A stretch of 53,915 nt of DNA, taken from contig JALEVZ010000083.1 of the NCBI GenBank assembly GCA_022788105.1, positions 1 through 53,915 on the forward strand, in the 5' to 3' direction. The notes under the pieces are model-generated. The model saw nothing but the letters and a program-made list of their open reading frames with translations. It had not been told where the DNA came from and made no database searches. Of this stretch, positions 16,707 to 25,674 are shown one piece after another. The translations under genes and the position numbers were made by a program. This DNA is from Prevotella sp. GTDB lineage: Bacteria > Bacteroidota > Bacteroidia > Bacteroidales > Bacteroidaceae. The number at the start of each line of letters is the position of its first letter. The first letter of the stretch is position 1.

Positions 16707-17450
16707 ATGAAAAAAACAAGACTTTTTGCCTGCATGATAGGCATGCTGCTGGCAGGAACAGCCCTGCAGTCGTGCAGCGACGACAACGACAATGCCTACG
16801 TTTACTTCCCCAGTTCAAGGGCAAACGCCTTGGTGACAGTTAAGCCGCAGGGCGACGACAAGACCGTGGTGCTGCAACTCGACGACAAAACCACCCTCAC
16901 GCCGCTCAACATGAAGCAGTCGCCGTTTGGAAGCAAGGAGGTGCGCGCACTCTGCAACATACGTCTGGCAGAGCAGCAGACCGACAAATACAACATGAAG
17001 GTGTACGTAAACTGGATTGACAGCATACTGACGAAAAACATGGCAGAGAACATGGCGGAGTACAACGTGACGCAATATGGCAACGACCCGGTAGAGATTG
17101 TGCGCGACTGGACCACCGTGGCAGAAGACGGATATCTCACTCTGCGCTTCCGCACACGCTGGGGCGACGACAAACCGCACGTGGTGAACCTCGTGGCAGA
17201 CGACCCCGCCAACCCCTATGAGATGACATTCCACCACAAGGGCAACACCAGCGGACCTGTAAGCGACGGCATCGTGGCGTTTAAACTTGACAAACTGCCC
17301 GACACCAAAGGCCAGACGGTGGACATCAAACTGAAGTGGAACTCGTTTAGCGGTGCCAAGTCGGTGACGTTTAAGTACTGCACTGGCAAGGCAAGCGGCA
17401 CCCCATCGACAGCGCTACAGTCGCTCCGCCCCACCGCTAACGTGAAGTAA
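16707..17450 (+). CDS. NigD-like lipoprotein
   Basis: A 247-residue lipoprotein: signal MKKTRLFACMIGMLLAGTALQSC with a lipobox and lipidation Cys at residue 23, followed by an Asp-rich stretch (SDDNDN). The rest resembles the NigD-like family of Bacteroidetes: an N-terminal OB-like domain (about 30-110) and a C-terminal beta-sandwich (about 120-240). NigD was named for a bacteriocin-associated gene, but most homologues have no assigned function. It stands alone with a strong terminator downstream. Confidence 0.8.
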   Translation: MKKTRLFACMIGMLLAGTALQSCSDDNDNAYVYFPSSRANALVTVKPQGDDKTVVLQLDDKTTLTPLNMKQSPFGSKEVRALCNIRLAEQQTDKYNMKVYVNWIDSILTKNMAENMAEYNVTQYGNDPVEIVRDWTTVAEDGYLTLRFRTRWGDDKPHVVNLVADDPANPYEMTFHHKGNTSGPVSDGIVAFKLDKLPDTKGQTVDIKLKWNSFSGAKSVTFKYCTGKASGTPSTALQSLRPTANVK

Positions 17451-17537
17451 GCTGATGACAACAACGGCCATCTGCTTCACCACACGGTGCACAAAATAAG
17501 ACAGAAGGTTTGTGATTAGACATTTGTATAGTAGAAA

Positions 17538-17585
17538 AGCCATTCCGTAAGCCGCGAGGCTATGACGGAATGGCTCTTTTTGTTT
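17538..17585 (+). terminator. Intrinsic terminator of the NigD-like gene
   Basis: AGCCATTCCGT / ACGGAATGGCT, an 11-bp perfect stem with a 16-nt loop, followed by CTTTTTGTTT. Confidence 0.9.
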
Positions 17586-17646
17586 ACAGACATTGCTGCC
17601 TGTTTATAAAATGGTTGTGACCCGCGGTTTTACCCATCGGGCAGAG

Positions 17647-17817
17647 TTGACAAAATGATAGTGCCCTTTTGGGCTTGTCACTACGGCCTAATGACATCGT
17701 CACTACGGCCTAATGAGGGCGCCAAAGGGCCGTAGTGGGAGCGGCGCCGAGGTTTTAACACACGTTAAGAATTGGCGTTAGATTTTGGCGATAAATCGTA
17801 GCAAAATGTCGCGAAAG
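17647..17817 (+). repeat. 163-nt mosaic intergenic repeat, copy B
   Basis: Begins TTGACAAAATGATAGTGCCC. Units with GGCC cores start at 17679 (CACTAC-GGCC-TAATG), 17701 (CACTAC-GGCC-TAATG) and 17723 (CAAAG-GGCC-GTAGTG), exactly 22 nt apart; the next register point, 17745, is CGCCGAGG. Then TTTTAACACACGTTAAGAATT and the end AGCAAAATGTCGCG. The start-to-AGCAAA distance is 152 nt. Located between the convergent NigD-like and nrdG genes. Confidence 0.88.
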
Positions 17818-17854
17818 TCACAAAAATGGTTACATTTAGTCAAACGCGCAACGC

Positions 17855-18322
17855 TTAGCGACGCCAGAATCGCGACGTAATATCTTCAAAGTCGCCGGTT
17901 TCGCTGCGACGGTAGAGGCGCTGGTTGGTGTCGCGGCTCTTCAATCCGCCCAAGTGGCTGATGTAAGGACCCAACTTCAGGTAGTCGATACATGAGGTGT
18001 CGACGTCGGGCGACAGCTGTGCGCGACCGCTATACCACCCCACCTTATACTGCGGATGACAGCGATGTATGTAGGCGGCGAGGGCACTGACCGCGGCAGG
18101 GTCGGCATCGCCACCCATCAGGCTGATGCAGGTTATGTCTGTGGAGTATTTGTCGGCAAAACCATCGATGGTCTCTGACGTGAGCGGTTCGCCCACATCT
18201 TCCCACAAATATTCGCTGTGGCAGCCGGGACAACGGCACGGACAGTTGGAGATGTTGACGGCGAGGGTCACCTCGTCGGGTATCTCCTGAAACACGATGT
18301 CTGTATTTACGTATTTGAGCAT
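17855..18322 (-). CDS. nrdG: Anaerobic ribonucleotide reductase activating protein
   Basis: Radical-SAM enzyme that installs the glycyl radical on NrdD. I start it at ATG 18322 (MLKYVNTDIVFQEIPDEV); the longer track ORF would run through a terminator hairpin. The SAM/[4Fe-4S] motif is CPCRCPGC (C-x3-C-x2-C) near residue 27, followed by HSEYLWEDVGEPL and the GGD motif of the SAM pocket (SLMGGDAD). At 155 residues it is a usual size for Bacteroidetes NrdG. It lies 110 nt downstream of nrdD with a hairpin terminator between the two. Confidence 0.93.
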   Translation of the reverse strand: MLKYVNTDIVFQEIPDEVTLAVNISNCPCRCPGCHSEYLWEDVGEPLTSETIDGFADKYSTDITCISLMGGDADPAAVSALAAYIHRCHPQYKVGWYSGRAQLSPDVDTSCIDYLKLGPYISHLGGLKSRDTNQRLYRRSETGDFEDITSRFWRR

Positions 18323-18360
18323 GTAGGTTTGTATTTGTCTGCCACGGCTCAAGGCGATGG

Positions 18361-18402
18361 CAAAAAATAGGTGCCGGACGGTTTGTACACCCTCCGGCAC
18401 CG
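18361..18402 (-). terminator. Intrinsic terminator between nrdD and nrdG
   Basis: On the minus strand GGTGCCGGA (from 18393-18401) pairs perfectly with TCCGGCACC (from 18370-18378) over a 14-nt loop, followed by TATTTTTTG. It lies upstream of the chosen nrdG start, so nrdG would depend on read-through or an unseen promoter. Confidence 0.8.
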
Positions 18403-18432
18403 ATGTTTATATATGTTTCTGTCTTACGTTTA

Positions 18433-20544
18433 CTAGCCGAGCTTTGACTGTCCGGCATAGTAGCGGCGATGAGCCTCTGCCTGACGCGGCATAGAGAAGT
18501 TGCTCACGCGCTTCAGATAGCCAATGATGCGGGTCATGTAGTCTACGTTGTCAGAGTTGCAGTGCGGGCACTTGTGGAGGTAACGCTTGTCTATATGTCC
18601 GCAGTCGTTGCAGATGGTGTTGGGAATGTTGTACGTAAAGTAGTTGCATCCCTCCTTTGCTGCCACGCAGAACAGGTGACGGTACTGAGCCTTTGACAGG
18701 TGCTCCGAGAGGTTCATGTGCAGTGCCGAGCCACCAGTGAGGTGTTCAATATATGGCGCTCCGTGGAGTTTGAACTTATCTATGACGTCGAGGCTGTCGT
18801 CTTCTACCACGTAGAAGTATGAGTTGTAGCAGTCGCGGGGCACGAAATAGCCGTCTTCGCGATCCCATTTAGCATGCTTCACACCCACGTTCTCGGCGGG
18901 AATCATCTCGCAGTTGAACATCAAGTCGTTGCTACGGTACTTTTTATTATACTCCTCTACGAGTCCGAGCACACCTTGAACGAAGTGCAGGTAGTCGTCG
19001 TTGGGTGTTATCTTGTAGCCCATAAACTCTGCGGCTTCTACCAATCCGTTGATGCCGATGGTCAGATACTGGCGCGAAATGTTGATGTAACCAGCGTCGA
19101 AGAGCGGCAACATGCCGTGTGCCTGCAGGTCGCGGAGGTTCTCGTTGTAGGCAGTCTGCACCTTGTGGCACAGGTCAATGACGTGACCGAGGAACTCCTT
19201 ATAGTCCATCTTGTTGTTAACGGCGTACTGTATGCAACGGTTGAGGTTAACGGTGAGCACGCTCTTAGAGCCTGTGCTCACGCCGCCAGCGCCCAGTGTG
19301 TAGCTGAATCCGTTGTCTTGTATCTCGTTACGAAGGCGGCAGCAAGAACTCAACGAGTCGGCATTGTCGCTCAGATATGTAAAGAAGCTGTGGCCCTCTG
19401 AGTACATCTCTGCTGCGAAATCGGCCCATTCGGTGTCGAGACAGTCGCCGTCTTTGGTGAGCATGGCCATGGTTTCTACGGGGAAGGTGAGCATGGTCTT
19501 GGTGCGCTCCTCGTTAAACCACTTCATGAAACGCTTCTGCAACCATGACAGTCCGCCCCAGTCAGGCTGCGATCCGTCGGGGAAGTAGAAGTTTTCGAAC
19601 AGCGATTCGAAGTAGTACTTGTCGTAGTAGGAGATGTTCCAAAACACAGCCTGGTAGTTGCGAGCACCAGTAGGCTGATTGAGCGAGTAGACAATCTGCT
19701 CGAAGCTGTCGGTGATGACCTTGTCTATGGTGCGCTTTTTGAGTGAGAGGTCTACCACCTCGTCGGCACGTTTGTAGTAGTCGAGACCGTATTCCTTGCC
19801 CACGAAGTAGTTCATATACATAAGGAACTCAGGTGTGGCGCACGCTCCGGAGAGCATGCTGCTCACCATAAACACCATGTTTATGAAGCCTCCGCAGAAC
19901 GACTTGAGGTTGGTGGGGGCTGTAGAGTTGCCACCTATCGATGTGGTGCCGCCGATAAGCCACGGGTACATGGTGATGGAGGCGCAGTAGTTGGCAAGAC
20001 TTGTCTCGTCGTTCTTGTATATAAAGTGGTGGGTAAGCATGTCGATGTACTCGTCGGCAAGCGCCTTGCCGTACATCTTCTTTATGCGGTCGGTGAGCAA
20101 ACGACGGTTCAAGCGGATGAAGCTCGACTTCGGAAGCTCGCCAATGAGGGTGGCAATGTTCTTGTGCTCCACGTTGGCGTTGGCGTCATACTTCGATCCT
20201 GTGGCGGCGTTGGCAGCCTCCATGTAGTCTGTAAGGAACTGCAGACGCTGCAGAGTCTCACGGTCTTCGGTGTGCTGCTGGCGGTAGAGCATGAACGATT
20301 TTGCCACTTTGTAGTGGCCCTCGCGCATGAGTCCCTCTTCCACCTGGTTCTGTATTTCTTCTACCTTGATGCCCTCGTGAATGTCGATGTGGCTTATGAT
20401 TTTAGACACTGTGCCGAGGTCGGCAGCTGCACCAACACTATCGAACGCCTTGATGATGGCGTTCATTATCTTGTCGAGCGAGAATCGGTCTTTCGAACCG
20501 TCGCGTTTGGTAATGGTAAAGTCCTGCATTTCCATTCTCTGCAT
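18433..20544 (-). CDS. nrdD: Anaerobic ribonucleoside-triphosphate reductase
   Basis: Glycyl-radical enzyme reducing NTPs to dNTPs without oxygen. The N-terminal ATP-cone is at about residues 5-95 (FTITKRDGSKDRFSLDKIMNAI). The catalytic barrel follows, with the cysteine-bearing segments SCCRLRNEIQDNGFSYTLGAGG and KSFCGGFINMVF. The C-terminal zinc site is CNDCG...CPHC, and the glycyl-radical loop RIIGYL has its Gly at about residue 675 of 703. The start codon is uncertain by a few residues (ATGs at 20544, 20535 and 20529). It points to a (facultatively) anaerobic life style. NrdG follows downstream. Confidence 0.96.
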   Translation of the reverse strand: MQRMEMQDFTITKRDGSKDRFSLDKIMNAIIKAFDSVGAAADLGTVSKIISHIDIHEGIKVEEIQNQVEEGLMREGHYKVAKSFMLYRQQHTEDRETLQRLQFLTDYMEAANAATGSKYDANANVEHKNIATLIGELPKSSFIRLNRRLLTDRIKKMYGKALADEYIDMLTHHFIYKNDETSLANYCASITMYPWLIGGTTSIGGNSTAPTNLKSFCGGFINMVFMVSSMLSGACATPEFLMYMNYFVGKEYGLDYYKRADEVVDLSLKKRTIDKVITDSFEQIVYSLNQPTGARNYQAVFWNISYYDKYYFESLFENFYFPDGSQPDWGGLSWLQKRFMKWFNEERTKTMLTFPVETMAMLTKDGDCLDTEWADFAAEMYSEGHSFFTYLSDNADSLSSCCRLRNEIQDNGFSYTLGAGGVSTGSKSVLTVNLNRCIQYAVNNKMDYKEFLGHVIDLCHKVQTAYNENLRDLQAHGMLPLFDAGYINISRQYLTIGINGLVEAAEFMGYKITPNDDYLHFVQGVLGLVEEYNKKYRSNDLMFNCEMIPAENVGVKHAKWDREDGYFVPRDCYNSYFYVVEDDSLDVIDKFKLHGAPYIEHLTGGSALHMNLSEHLSKAQYRHLFCVAAKEGCNYFTYNIPNTICNDCGHIDKRYLHKCPHCNSDNVDYMTRIIGYLKRVSNFSMPRQAEAHRRYYAGQSKLG

Positions 20545-20710
20545 TTTATTTTTGAGTTGTTGTTTTTATGAAAGTTTTCCGTTTTTAAGCACACCATTCC
20601 TCATTATCAATAACTTACGTTTTTGTCGTTCGTCAAAAGTTTCCCGTTTTAGAAAACTTTTTGATAGCATCAAGGAAAATTATTTACCAAAAGGAATGAT
20701 TTTACAGCTG

Positions 20711-20718
20711 CAAAGATA
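20711..20718 (-). promoter_or_regulatory. -7 element of nrdD
   Basis: CAAAGATA on the plus strand reads TATCTTTG on the minus strand (TAnnTTTG). It gives a leader of about 165 nt. The -33 element is not clear. Confidence 0.5.
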
Positions 20719-20877
20719 ACACTATTTTTATTATCTGAAAAATATCAGAGGGTTATTTTTCGGGACTTTTCAGAAACTTTCGAGGCGATATTCTGCACCT
20801 TGCACGGTTAATGTTTTGATATATAAATAATTATACCCCAAGCGTTGAAGAAAAGAAAAATTTGAGGGCACGGAGCA

Positions 20878-20925
20878 CAAAAATCCCTCCACCCGAAGGC
20901 TGTCGGAAACTGCTTCAGGGGAGGG
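20878..20925 (-). terminator. Intrinsic terminator of the OPT transporter gene
   Basis: Reading the minus strand, CCCTCCCCTGAAG pairs with CTTCGGGTGGAGGG around a 12-14 nt loop and is followed by ATTTTTG. It lies about 20 nt after the transporter stop codon. Confidence 0.8.
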
Positions 20926-20947
20926 AGATGTTATTAAACATAATTCT

Positions 20948-22936
20948 TTATTTCTTCGTCTTGGTGGCATGCACGAAATAGAGCACCAACAAGATGTAAG
21001 CACCGAGTGAGCACAGCTCTGAGAGCGGATTTGCCATCCACTCTTCACTAACAAGGTTGATGCCACCGAAGCGCAGCATTGCGCTCACCACGCCCATCAG
21101 CGCGCCACCGGCAATGAATCCGCTGGCGAGCAGAGTGCCCTTCTCGCCGCGCTCGCTGTTGACCTTTGCGTCCTTAGAACGTGTGGTGACATACCAGCTT
21201 GCGAGTCCGCCGACGAGCAGAGGGGTGTTGAGCTCGATGGGGATGAACATGCCGAGAGCAAACGCTAAAGCAGGAATCTTGAACCAAGTGAGCACGATGG
21301 CTATCAAGGCGCCTACACCATAGAGCACCCACGGGGCACCCACGCCGTTCATCAGCGGGTCGATGACTGCCGCCATGGCGTTGGCTTGCGGAGCGGCAAG
21401 ACTGCCACTGGCAAAGCCATAGGTCTTGTTGAGCAGAATCATCACGCCGCCGACAGTAGCTGCCGACACCAGTGTGCCGAGGAATTTCCATGTCTCCTGC
21501 TTGGCGGGGGTGGTGCCGAGCCAGTAGCCAATTTTAAGGTCGGTGATGAAATTGCCTGCCATCGACAGCGCCGTACATACCACACCGCCCATGATGAGCG
21601 CCGCAAGCATGCCGCTTGTGCCTCTCAAGCCGACGGCAACCATCACTACTGAGGCAAGGATGAGGGTCATCAGCGTCATGCCCGACACCGGGTTGGAGCC
21701 TACAATGGCGATGGCGTTGGCTGCCACGGTGGTGAACAGAAAGGCGATGACTGCCACGAGCAAGATGCCGACAGCAGCAAACAACATGTTGCCATCCATC
21801 ACTCCGAGCCAGAAGAACAGGAACACGAGAGCGAGAGTCACTATAGAGCCGACAGCGATAATCTTGAATGAGATGTCGCGACGGGTGCGCAGCTGTTCCT
21901 TATCGACGTTAGCGCTGCCCTTCATCTCCTTCGCTGCCAGGCTGACGGCACCGCGCACGATGCCCCACGACTTCACGATGCCGATGATGCCAGCCATTGC
22001 TATGCCGCCGATACCAATGCTTTTGCCGTAATATTTGAATATCTCTTCCGGCGACATGGCACCTACGGCAGTCGTAATCTCAGGGTTCCACATGTTGAGC
22101 ACGGTGTCGTGGAATATCAACGACATGCCAGGCACCAGCAGCCACCATACTGCAAACGAGCCGAGACAGATGATGAACGTGTATTTAAGACCAATGATGT
22201 AGCCCAGACCAAACACTGCTGCACCGGTGTTTACCTTGAACACGAGCTTCGCATGGTCTGCAACGGTCTGTCCCCACTCCACTACTCGCGTGGTGAAATT
22301 CTCGTTCCACCAACCGAATGTGGCAACCACGAAGTCGTAAAGACCGCCTACCAGTCCTGCCATGAGCAGCGGTTTAGCCTGATTGCCGCCCTTCGCGCCG
22401 CTGACAAGTACCTGTGTTGTGGCTGTCGCCTCGGGGAAAGGATATTTGCCATGCATATCGCTCACAAAATATTTACGGAACGGTATGAGGAACAAAATGC
22501 CAAGCACACCGCCAAGCAGCGATGCGAGGAACACCTTAATAAACGATGCACTCATCTCCGGGTACTTTGCCTGAAGAATATAAATGGCAGGCAAAGTGAA
22601 GATTGCACCTGCCACCACGGCACCCGAACAGGCTCCGATGCTCTGTATAATGACGTTTTCGCCAAGAGCATTCTTACGCTTTGCAGCCGTCGACACGCCC
22701 ACAGCAATGATGGCAATGGGTATTGCCGCCTCAAACACCTGCCCCACCTTCAAGCCAAGATAGGCTGCGGCAGCCGAGAATAGCATTGTCATGAGTATGC
22801 CCCATGTCACTGACCACCCGTTGACTTCAGGGTAATTTCTGTGCGCATCCATCACTGGATGGTACTCTTCGCCCTCTTTCAGTTCTCTGAAGGCGTTGTC
22901 GGGTAGCTGTACTACCTCTTTCTCCTTGTCTTCCAT
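20948..22936 (-). CDS. OPT-family oligopeptide transporter
   Basis: A 662-residue polytopic inner-membrane protein with roughly 14-16 hydrophobic segments. N-terminal landmarks are NYPEVNGWSVTWGILMTMLFSAAAAYLGLKVGQVFEAAIPIA, ALGENVIIQSIGACSGAVVAGAIF, and the cytoplasmic stretch KYFVSDMHGKYPFPEATATTQVL, which is typical of bacterial OPT proteins. The family takes up oligopeptides or metal chelates by proton symport; the substrate here cannot be told. It has its own promoter at 23118-23149 and a terminator downstream. Confidence 0.94.
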   Translation of the reverse strand: MEDKEKEVVQLPDNAFRELKEGEEYHPVMDAHRNYPEVNGWSVTWGILMTMLFSAAAAYLGLKVGQVFEAAIPIAIIAVGVSTAAKRKNALGENVIIQSIGACSGAVVAGAIFTLPAIYILQAKYPEMSASFIKVFLASLLGGVLGILFLIPFRKYFVSDMHGKYPFPEATATTQVLVSGAKGGNQAKPLLMAGLVGGLYDFVVATFGWWNENFTTRVVEWGQTVADHAKLVFKVNTGAAVFGLGYIIGLKYTFIICLGSFAVWWLLVPGMSLIFHDTVLNMWNPEITTAVGAMSPEEIFKYYGKSIGIGGIAMAGIIGIVKSWGIVRGAVSLAAKEMKGSANVDKEQLRTRRDISFKIIAVGSIVTLALVFLFFWLGVMDGNMLFAAVGILLVAVIAFLFTTVAANAIAIVGSNPVSGMTLMTLILASVVMVAVGLRGTSGMLAALIMGGVVCTALSMAGNFITDLKIGYWLGTTPAKQETWKFLGTLVSAATVGGVMILLNKTYGFASGSLAAPQANAMAAVIDPLMNGVGAPWVLYGVGALIAIVLTWFKIPALAFALGMFIPIELNTPLLVGGLASWYVTTRSKDAKVNSERGEKGTLLASGFIAGGALMGVVSAMLRFGGINLVSEEWMANPLSELCSLGAYILLVLYFVHATKTKK

Positions 22937-23117
22937 GTTTCTTGTTGTCTTATATTATAATATTGTTTGTTTCGGTTTTCAGTTTGCCCCGACCTTGCGT
23001 CCAGGCAGTCATTGCCACCATCAAAAGACACAACGGGCACCCCATGCAAGCCAAACCGCTTGTACACGTGCCCCATTGCAGGCTGCAGAAATATCCAAAA
23101 GTCAGATAATATGGCTA

Positions 23118-23149
23118 CAAAATTACAGAATGTTTGTGTGATATTCAAA
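23118..23149 (-). promoter_or_regulatory. Promoter of the OPT transporter gene
   Basis: On the minus strand TTTG (CAAA at 23146-23149), 20-nt spacer, TAATTTTG (CAAAATTA at 23118-23125). Both boxes match the Bacteroidetes consensus at ideal spacing. Confidence 0.65.
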
Positions 23150-23195
23150 ATAATAACGAAATAAATTAAAAAAACTGAATTATATTTACAAGTCA

Positions 23196-23225
23196 TTGAT
23201 AAATGCAAATTATTGCGTACTTTTG
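23196..23225 (+). promoter_or_regulatory. Promoter of the M6 metalloprotease gene
   Basis: TTG (23196-23198), 19-nt spacer, TActTTTG (23218-23225). The 22-nt tandem array at 23239 then lies in the transcribed leader, which is about 220 nt long. Confidence 0.6.
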
Positions 23226-23238
23226 CATGGTTTCCATG

Positions 23239-23370
23239 ACGACCCATTATACATGACGTAGCGATTAAGCTTGCATAACACGGCGATTAAGCTTGCATAG
23301 TGTAGCGATTACACATATATAATATAGCGACGCCATATATATAATATAACGCAAGACGCCCTGCGCACTG
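23239..23370. repeat. 22-nt tandem array 3 (four clear units, one degenerate unit on each side)
   Basis: Clear units start at 23261, 23283, 23305 and 23327. Units 1-2 share GCGATTAAGCTTGCATA, units 3-4 share CATATATAATATA with starts GCGATTAC or GCGACGCC. Degenerate units at 23239 and 23349 keep the register. The array lies in the probable leader of the M6 protease mRNA. Confidence 0.88.
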
Positions 23371-23449
23371 GCGAGACGGTTGTGGAGACGAGCTGTTTAG
23401 AAGAAATATTACGTTCAAAAAAGATTATTACAGAACACGACAAATACAA

Positions 23450-25549
23450 ATGAAAAGATCAATTCTGCTGATGTCACTATTTATGCTGACATCCATTATG
23501 GCGCATGCCATACCTGCACGCCCAGGGATCTGGCGCACCATCACACTTAAAGACGGCACCACAGTGAAGGCAATGCTAAAGGGTGACGAGACCATGAACT
23601 TCTACGAAGACAAGGAAGGCAACGTCTACATGTCCAACCCCGACGGCACTTTCTCACTCACCGCACGCGAAGCACTCAGCAAAGAGGCAAGCGTAAGATA
23701 TGCACGCCGCAACGCCAGAGAAGCCAGCGGACAGAAACGCGTGGCAGATGTCGGCAAACAGTACATCGGCAACAAGCGTTGTCTCATACTGCTGGCAGAA
23801 TTCCCAGACATGAAATTCAAAGAAAATCACGGACAGAAGTTCTACAACGACGTGATGAACAAGGAGGGATTCACCAACGACGACGGCTTCGTGGGCAGCG
23901 TGAAGGACTACTTCCTCGCACAGAGCGATGGCAAATTCAACCTCACATTCGACGTTAAAGGCCCGTACATGATGTCGCAGAACTACGGCTACTATGGTCA
24001 AGATGTCGGCAACACAGACAGCAACGACGCCCACGCCATGGACATGGTGAAGGAAGCCTGCGCCCAAGCCAACGCCGAAGGGGTCGATTTCTCACAATAT
24101 GACTGGTACGGCGACGGCGATGTAGACCTCGTTTACGTCATCTACGCAGGCTACGGACAAGCCACTGGAGGCGATGCCAACACCATTTGGCCGCACGCAA
24201 GACGTGGCGCATGGATTAGTTCATACGGCGGAAAACAGCAGCGCCAGTACGCATGCAGCAACGAGCTCAACGGCGACAGCGGCAGCCATCCGGCAGGAAT
24301 CGGCACCATCTGCCACGAATTCTCCCACTGTCTCGGCTACCCCGACATGTACGACTGTACCTATAGCGGCATACACAGCATGGGAACATGGGACATCATG
24401 TGCAGCGGTAGCTACAATGGCAACTCCTTCCGCCCCGCAGGCTACACGGCATACGAGAAGTGGGTGGCAGGCTGGCTTACCCCGACCGAGCTCAGCACCA
24501 GCGATGTGGCTGTGAAAGGACTGAAGGCTCTGTCTGAGGGCGGCGGCGCATACGTCATACACAACGACGGCAACCGCGACGAATTCTATATGCTCGAGAA
24601 CCGCCAACAGACTGGATGGGACACAGAACTGCCTGGCAGCGGACTGCTCATCACACACATCGACTACGACGCTAGGGCTTGGGCAAGAAATACTGTCAAC
24701 ACCACCGCCTCGCATCTGCGTTGCGCTGTAGTGCCCGCCGACCGCATATTAAACAACTATACGGAAGCCAACGACGCCTACCCCTATAATGGCAACAACA
24801 GTCTCACCTACGAGTCACGTCCTAAAGCCGTCGTTTACAACCAAAACACCGATGGCAGCAACCTGCTCAATCGTGGCGTGACAGACATCACCGCCAACGT
24901 CGACGGCACCATTTCGTTCAACTTTGTGGCAGACAGCAAGCCCGCTCCTCCCTCTGTAGTGAAAGAGACCGTGCTGCAGGAGACCTTCAACAAGTGCAAC
25001 GGCAAGGGCGGCAACAACAACGAATGGGGAGTCCCCAGACCTGGCGGCAACTTCCTGCCCGACGTTGCAGGCTGGGAGACAGAAGACACCGACGTGCGTT
25101 GTGGCGCCAACAAGTGCGCTTTGTTCGGTCTGCGTGGCTACAGTCCCGACTTCAAGTCACCATCGTTCACGCTTAGCGGCGACGAGACTACCATCACAGT
25201 AAAGGTTGCACCGTTTGCATCTACAAAAGACCAGACATTCACTGTCTACCTCAACGACCAGCAGATAGGCTCTTACACACTGGCCAACGAGAAATGGAAC
25301 ACATTCGCCATGACCACAACGGTGAAGGGAAAGTGCCAGCTCAAGTTCTCCACATCAGAGCGCTTGTGGTTTGACGACCTTACAGTGGTACAGAAAATCG
25401 TCACATCAGGCATCGACAAAGTGACCGTGCAGCCTGTCCACAAGGCCGACAACCGCATCTATAGCATCAACGGCACGTTCGTCGGCACCGACTTCTCAGC
25501 TCTGCCCAAAGGCATCTACATCATGGGTGGAAAGAAGATTGTGAAGTAA
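23450..25549 (+). CDS. M6-family secreted metalloprotease
   Basis: A 699-residue exported zinc protease related to immune inhibitor A. Signal peptide MKRSILLMSLFMLTSIMAHA; propeptide-like region to about residue 105. The catalytic domain begins near KRCLILLAEFPDMKF and has the zinc motif HEFSHCLGYPDMYD (about 289-302) with the Met-turn-like GTWDIMCSGSYNG after it. A jelly-roll-like domain follows (about 500-650). The last 40 residues (NRIYSINGTFVGTDFSALPKGIYIMGGKKIVK in part) resemble the C-terminal sorting tails of type IX secretion substrates in Prevotella-like bacteria. With porQ in the window, surface export by type IX secretion is plausible but inferred. Confidence 0.9.
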   Translation: MKRSILLMSLFMLTSIMAHAIPARPGIWRTITLKDGTTVKAMLKGDETMNFYEDKEGNVYMSNPDGTFSLTAREALSKEASVRYARRNAREASGQKRVADVGKQYIGNKRCLILLAEFPDMKFKENHGQKFYNDVMNKEGFTNDDGFVGSVKDYFLAQSDGKFNLTFDVKGPYMMSQNYGYYGQDVGNTDSNDAHAMDMVKEACAQANAEGVDFSQYDWYGDGDVDLVYVIYAGYGQATGGDANTIWPHARRGAWISSYGGKQQRQYACSNELNGDSGSHPAGIGTICHEFSHCLGYPDMYDCTYSGIHSMGTWDIMCSGSYNGNSFRPAGYTAYEKWVAGWLTPTELSTSDVAVKGLKALSEGGGAYVIHNDGNRDEFYMLENRQQTGWDTELPGSGLLITHIDYDARAWARNTVNTTASHLRCAVVPADRILNNYTEANDAYPYNGNNSLTYESRPKAVVYNQNTDGSNLLNRGVTDITANVDGTISFNFVADSKPAPPSVVKETVLQETFNKCNGKGGNNNEWGVPRPGGNFLPDVAGWETEDTDVRCGANKCALFGLRGYSPDFKSPSFTLSGDETTITVKVAPFASTKDQTFTVYLNDQQIGSYTLANEKWNTFAMTTTVKGKCQLKFSTSERLWFDDLTVVQKIVTSGIDKVTVQPVHKADNRIYSINGTFVGTDFSALPKGIYIMGGKKIVK

Positions 25550-25578
25550 AACAGCATTGTGACAACAAGCAATATGGA

Positions 25579-25629
25579 CAATGGCCATTAATGAACGACA
25601 CGCGTCGCCGATTAATGGCCATTTGTTTG
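25579..25629 (+). terminator. Probable terminator of the M6 protease gene
   Basis: ATGGCCATTAAT / ATTAATGGCCAT, a 12-bp perfect inverted repeat with an 18-nt loop, followed by TTGTTTG. The T-run is interrupted, so efficiency is uncertain. Confidence 0.6.
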
Positions 25630-25674
25630 ACAACAAGCACACATATTCATAACATCATAATAAAACCCGAAGTC

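Noticed and set aside
16437-16824. Small minus-strand ORFs upstream of the NigD-like gene
   Set aside because: Overlapping in several frames, no common start context, and partly antisense to the NigD-like signal peptide.
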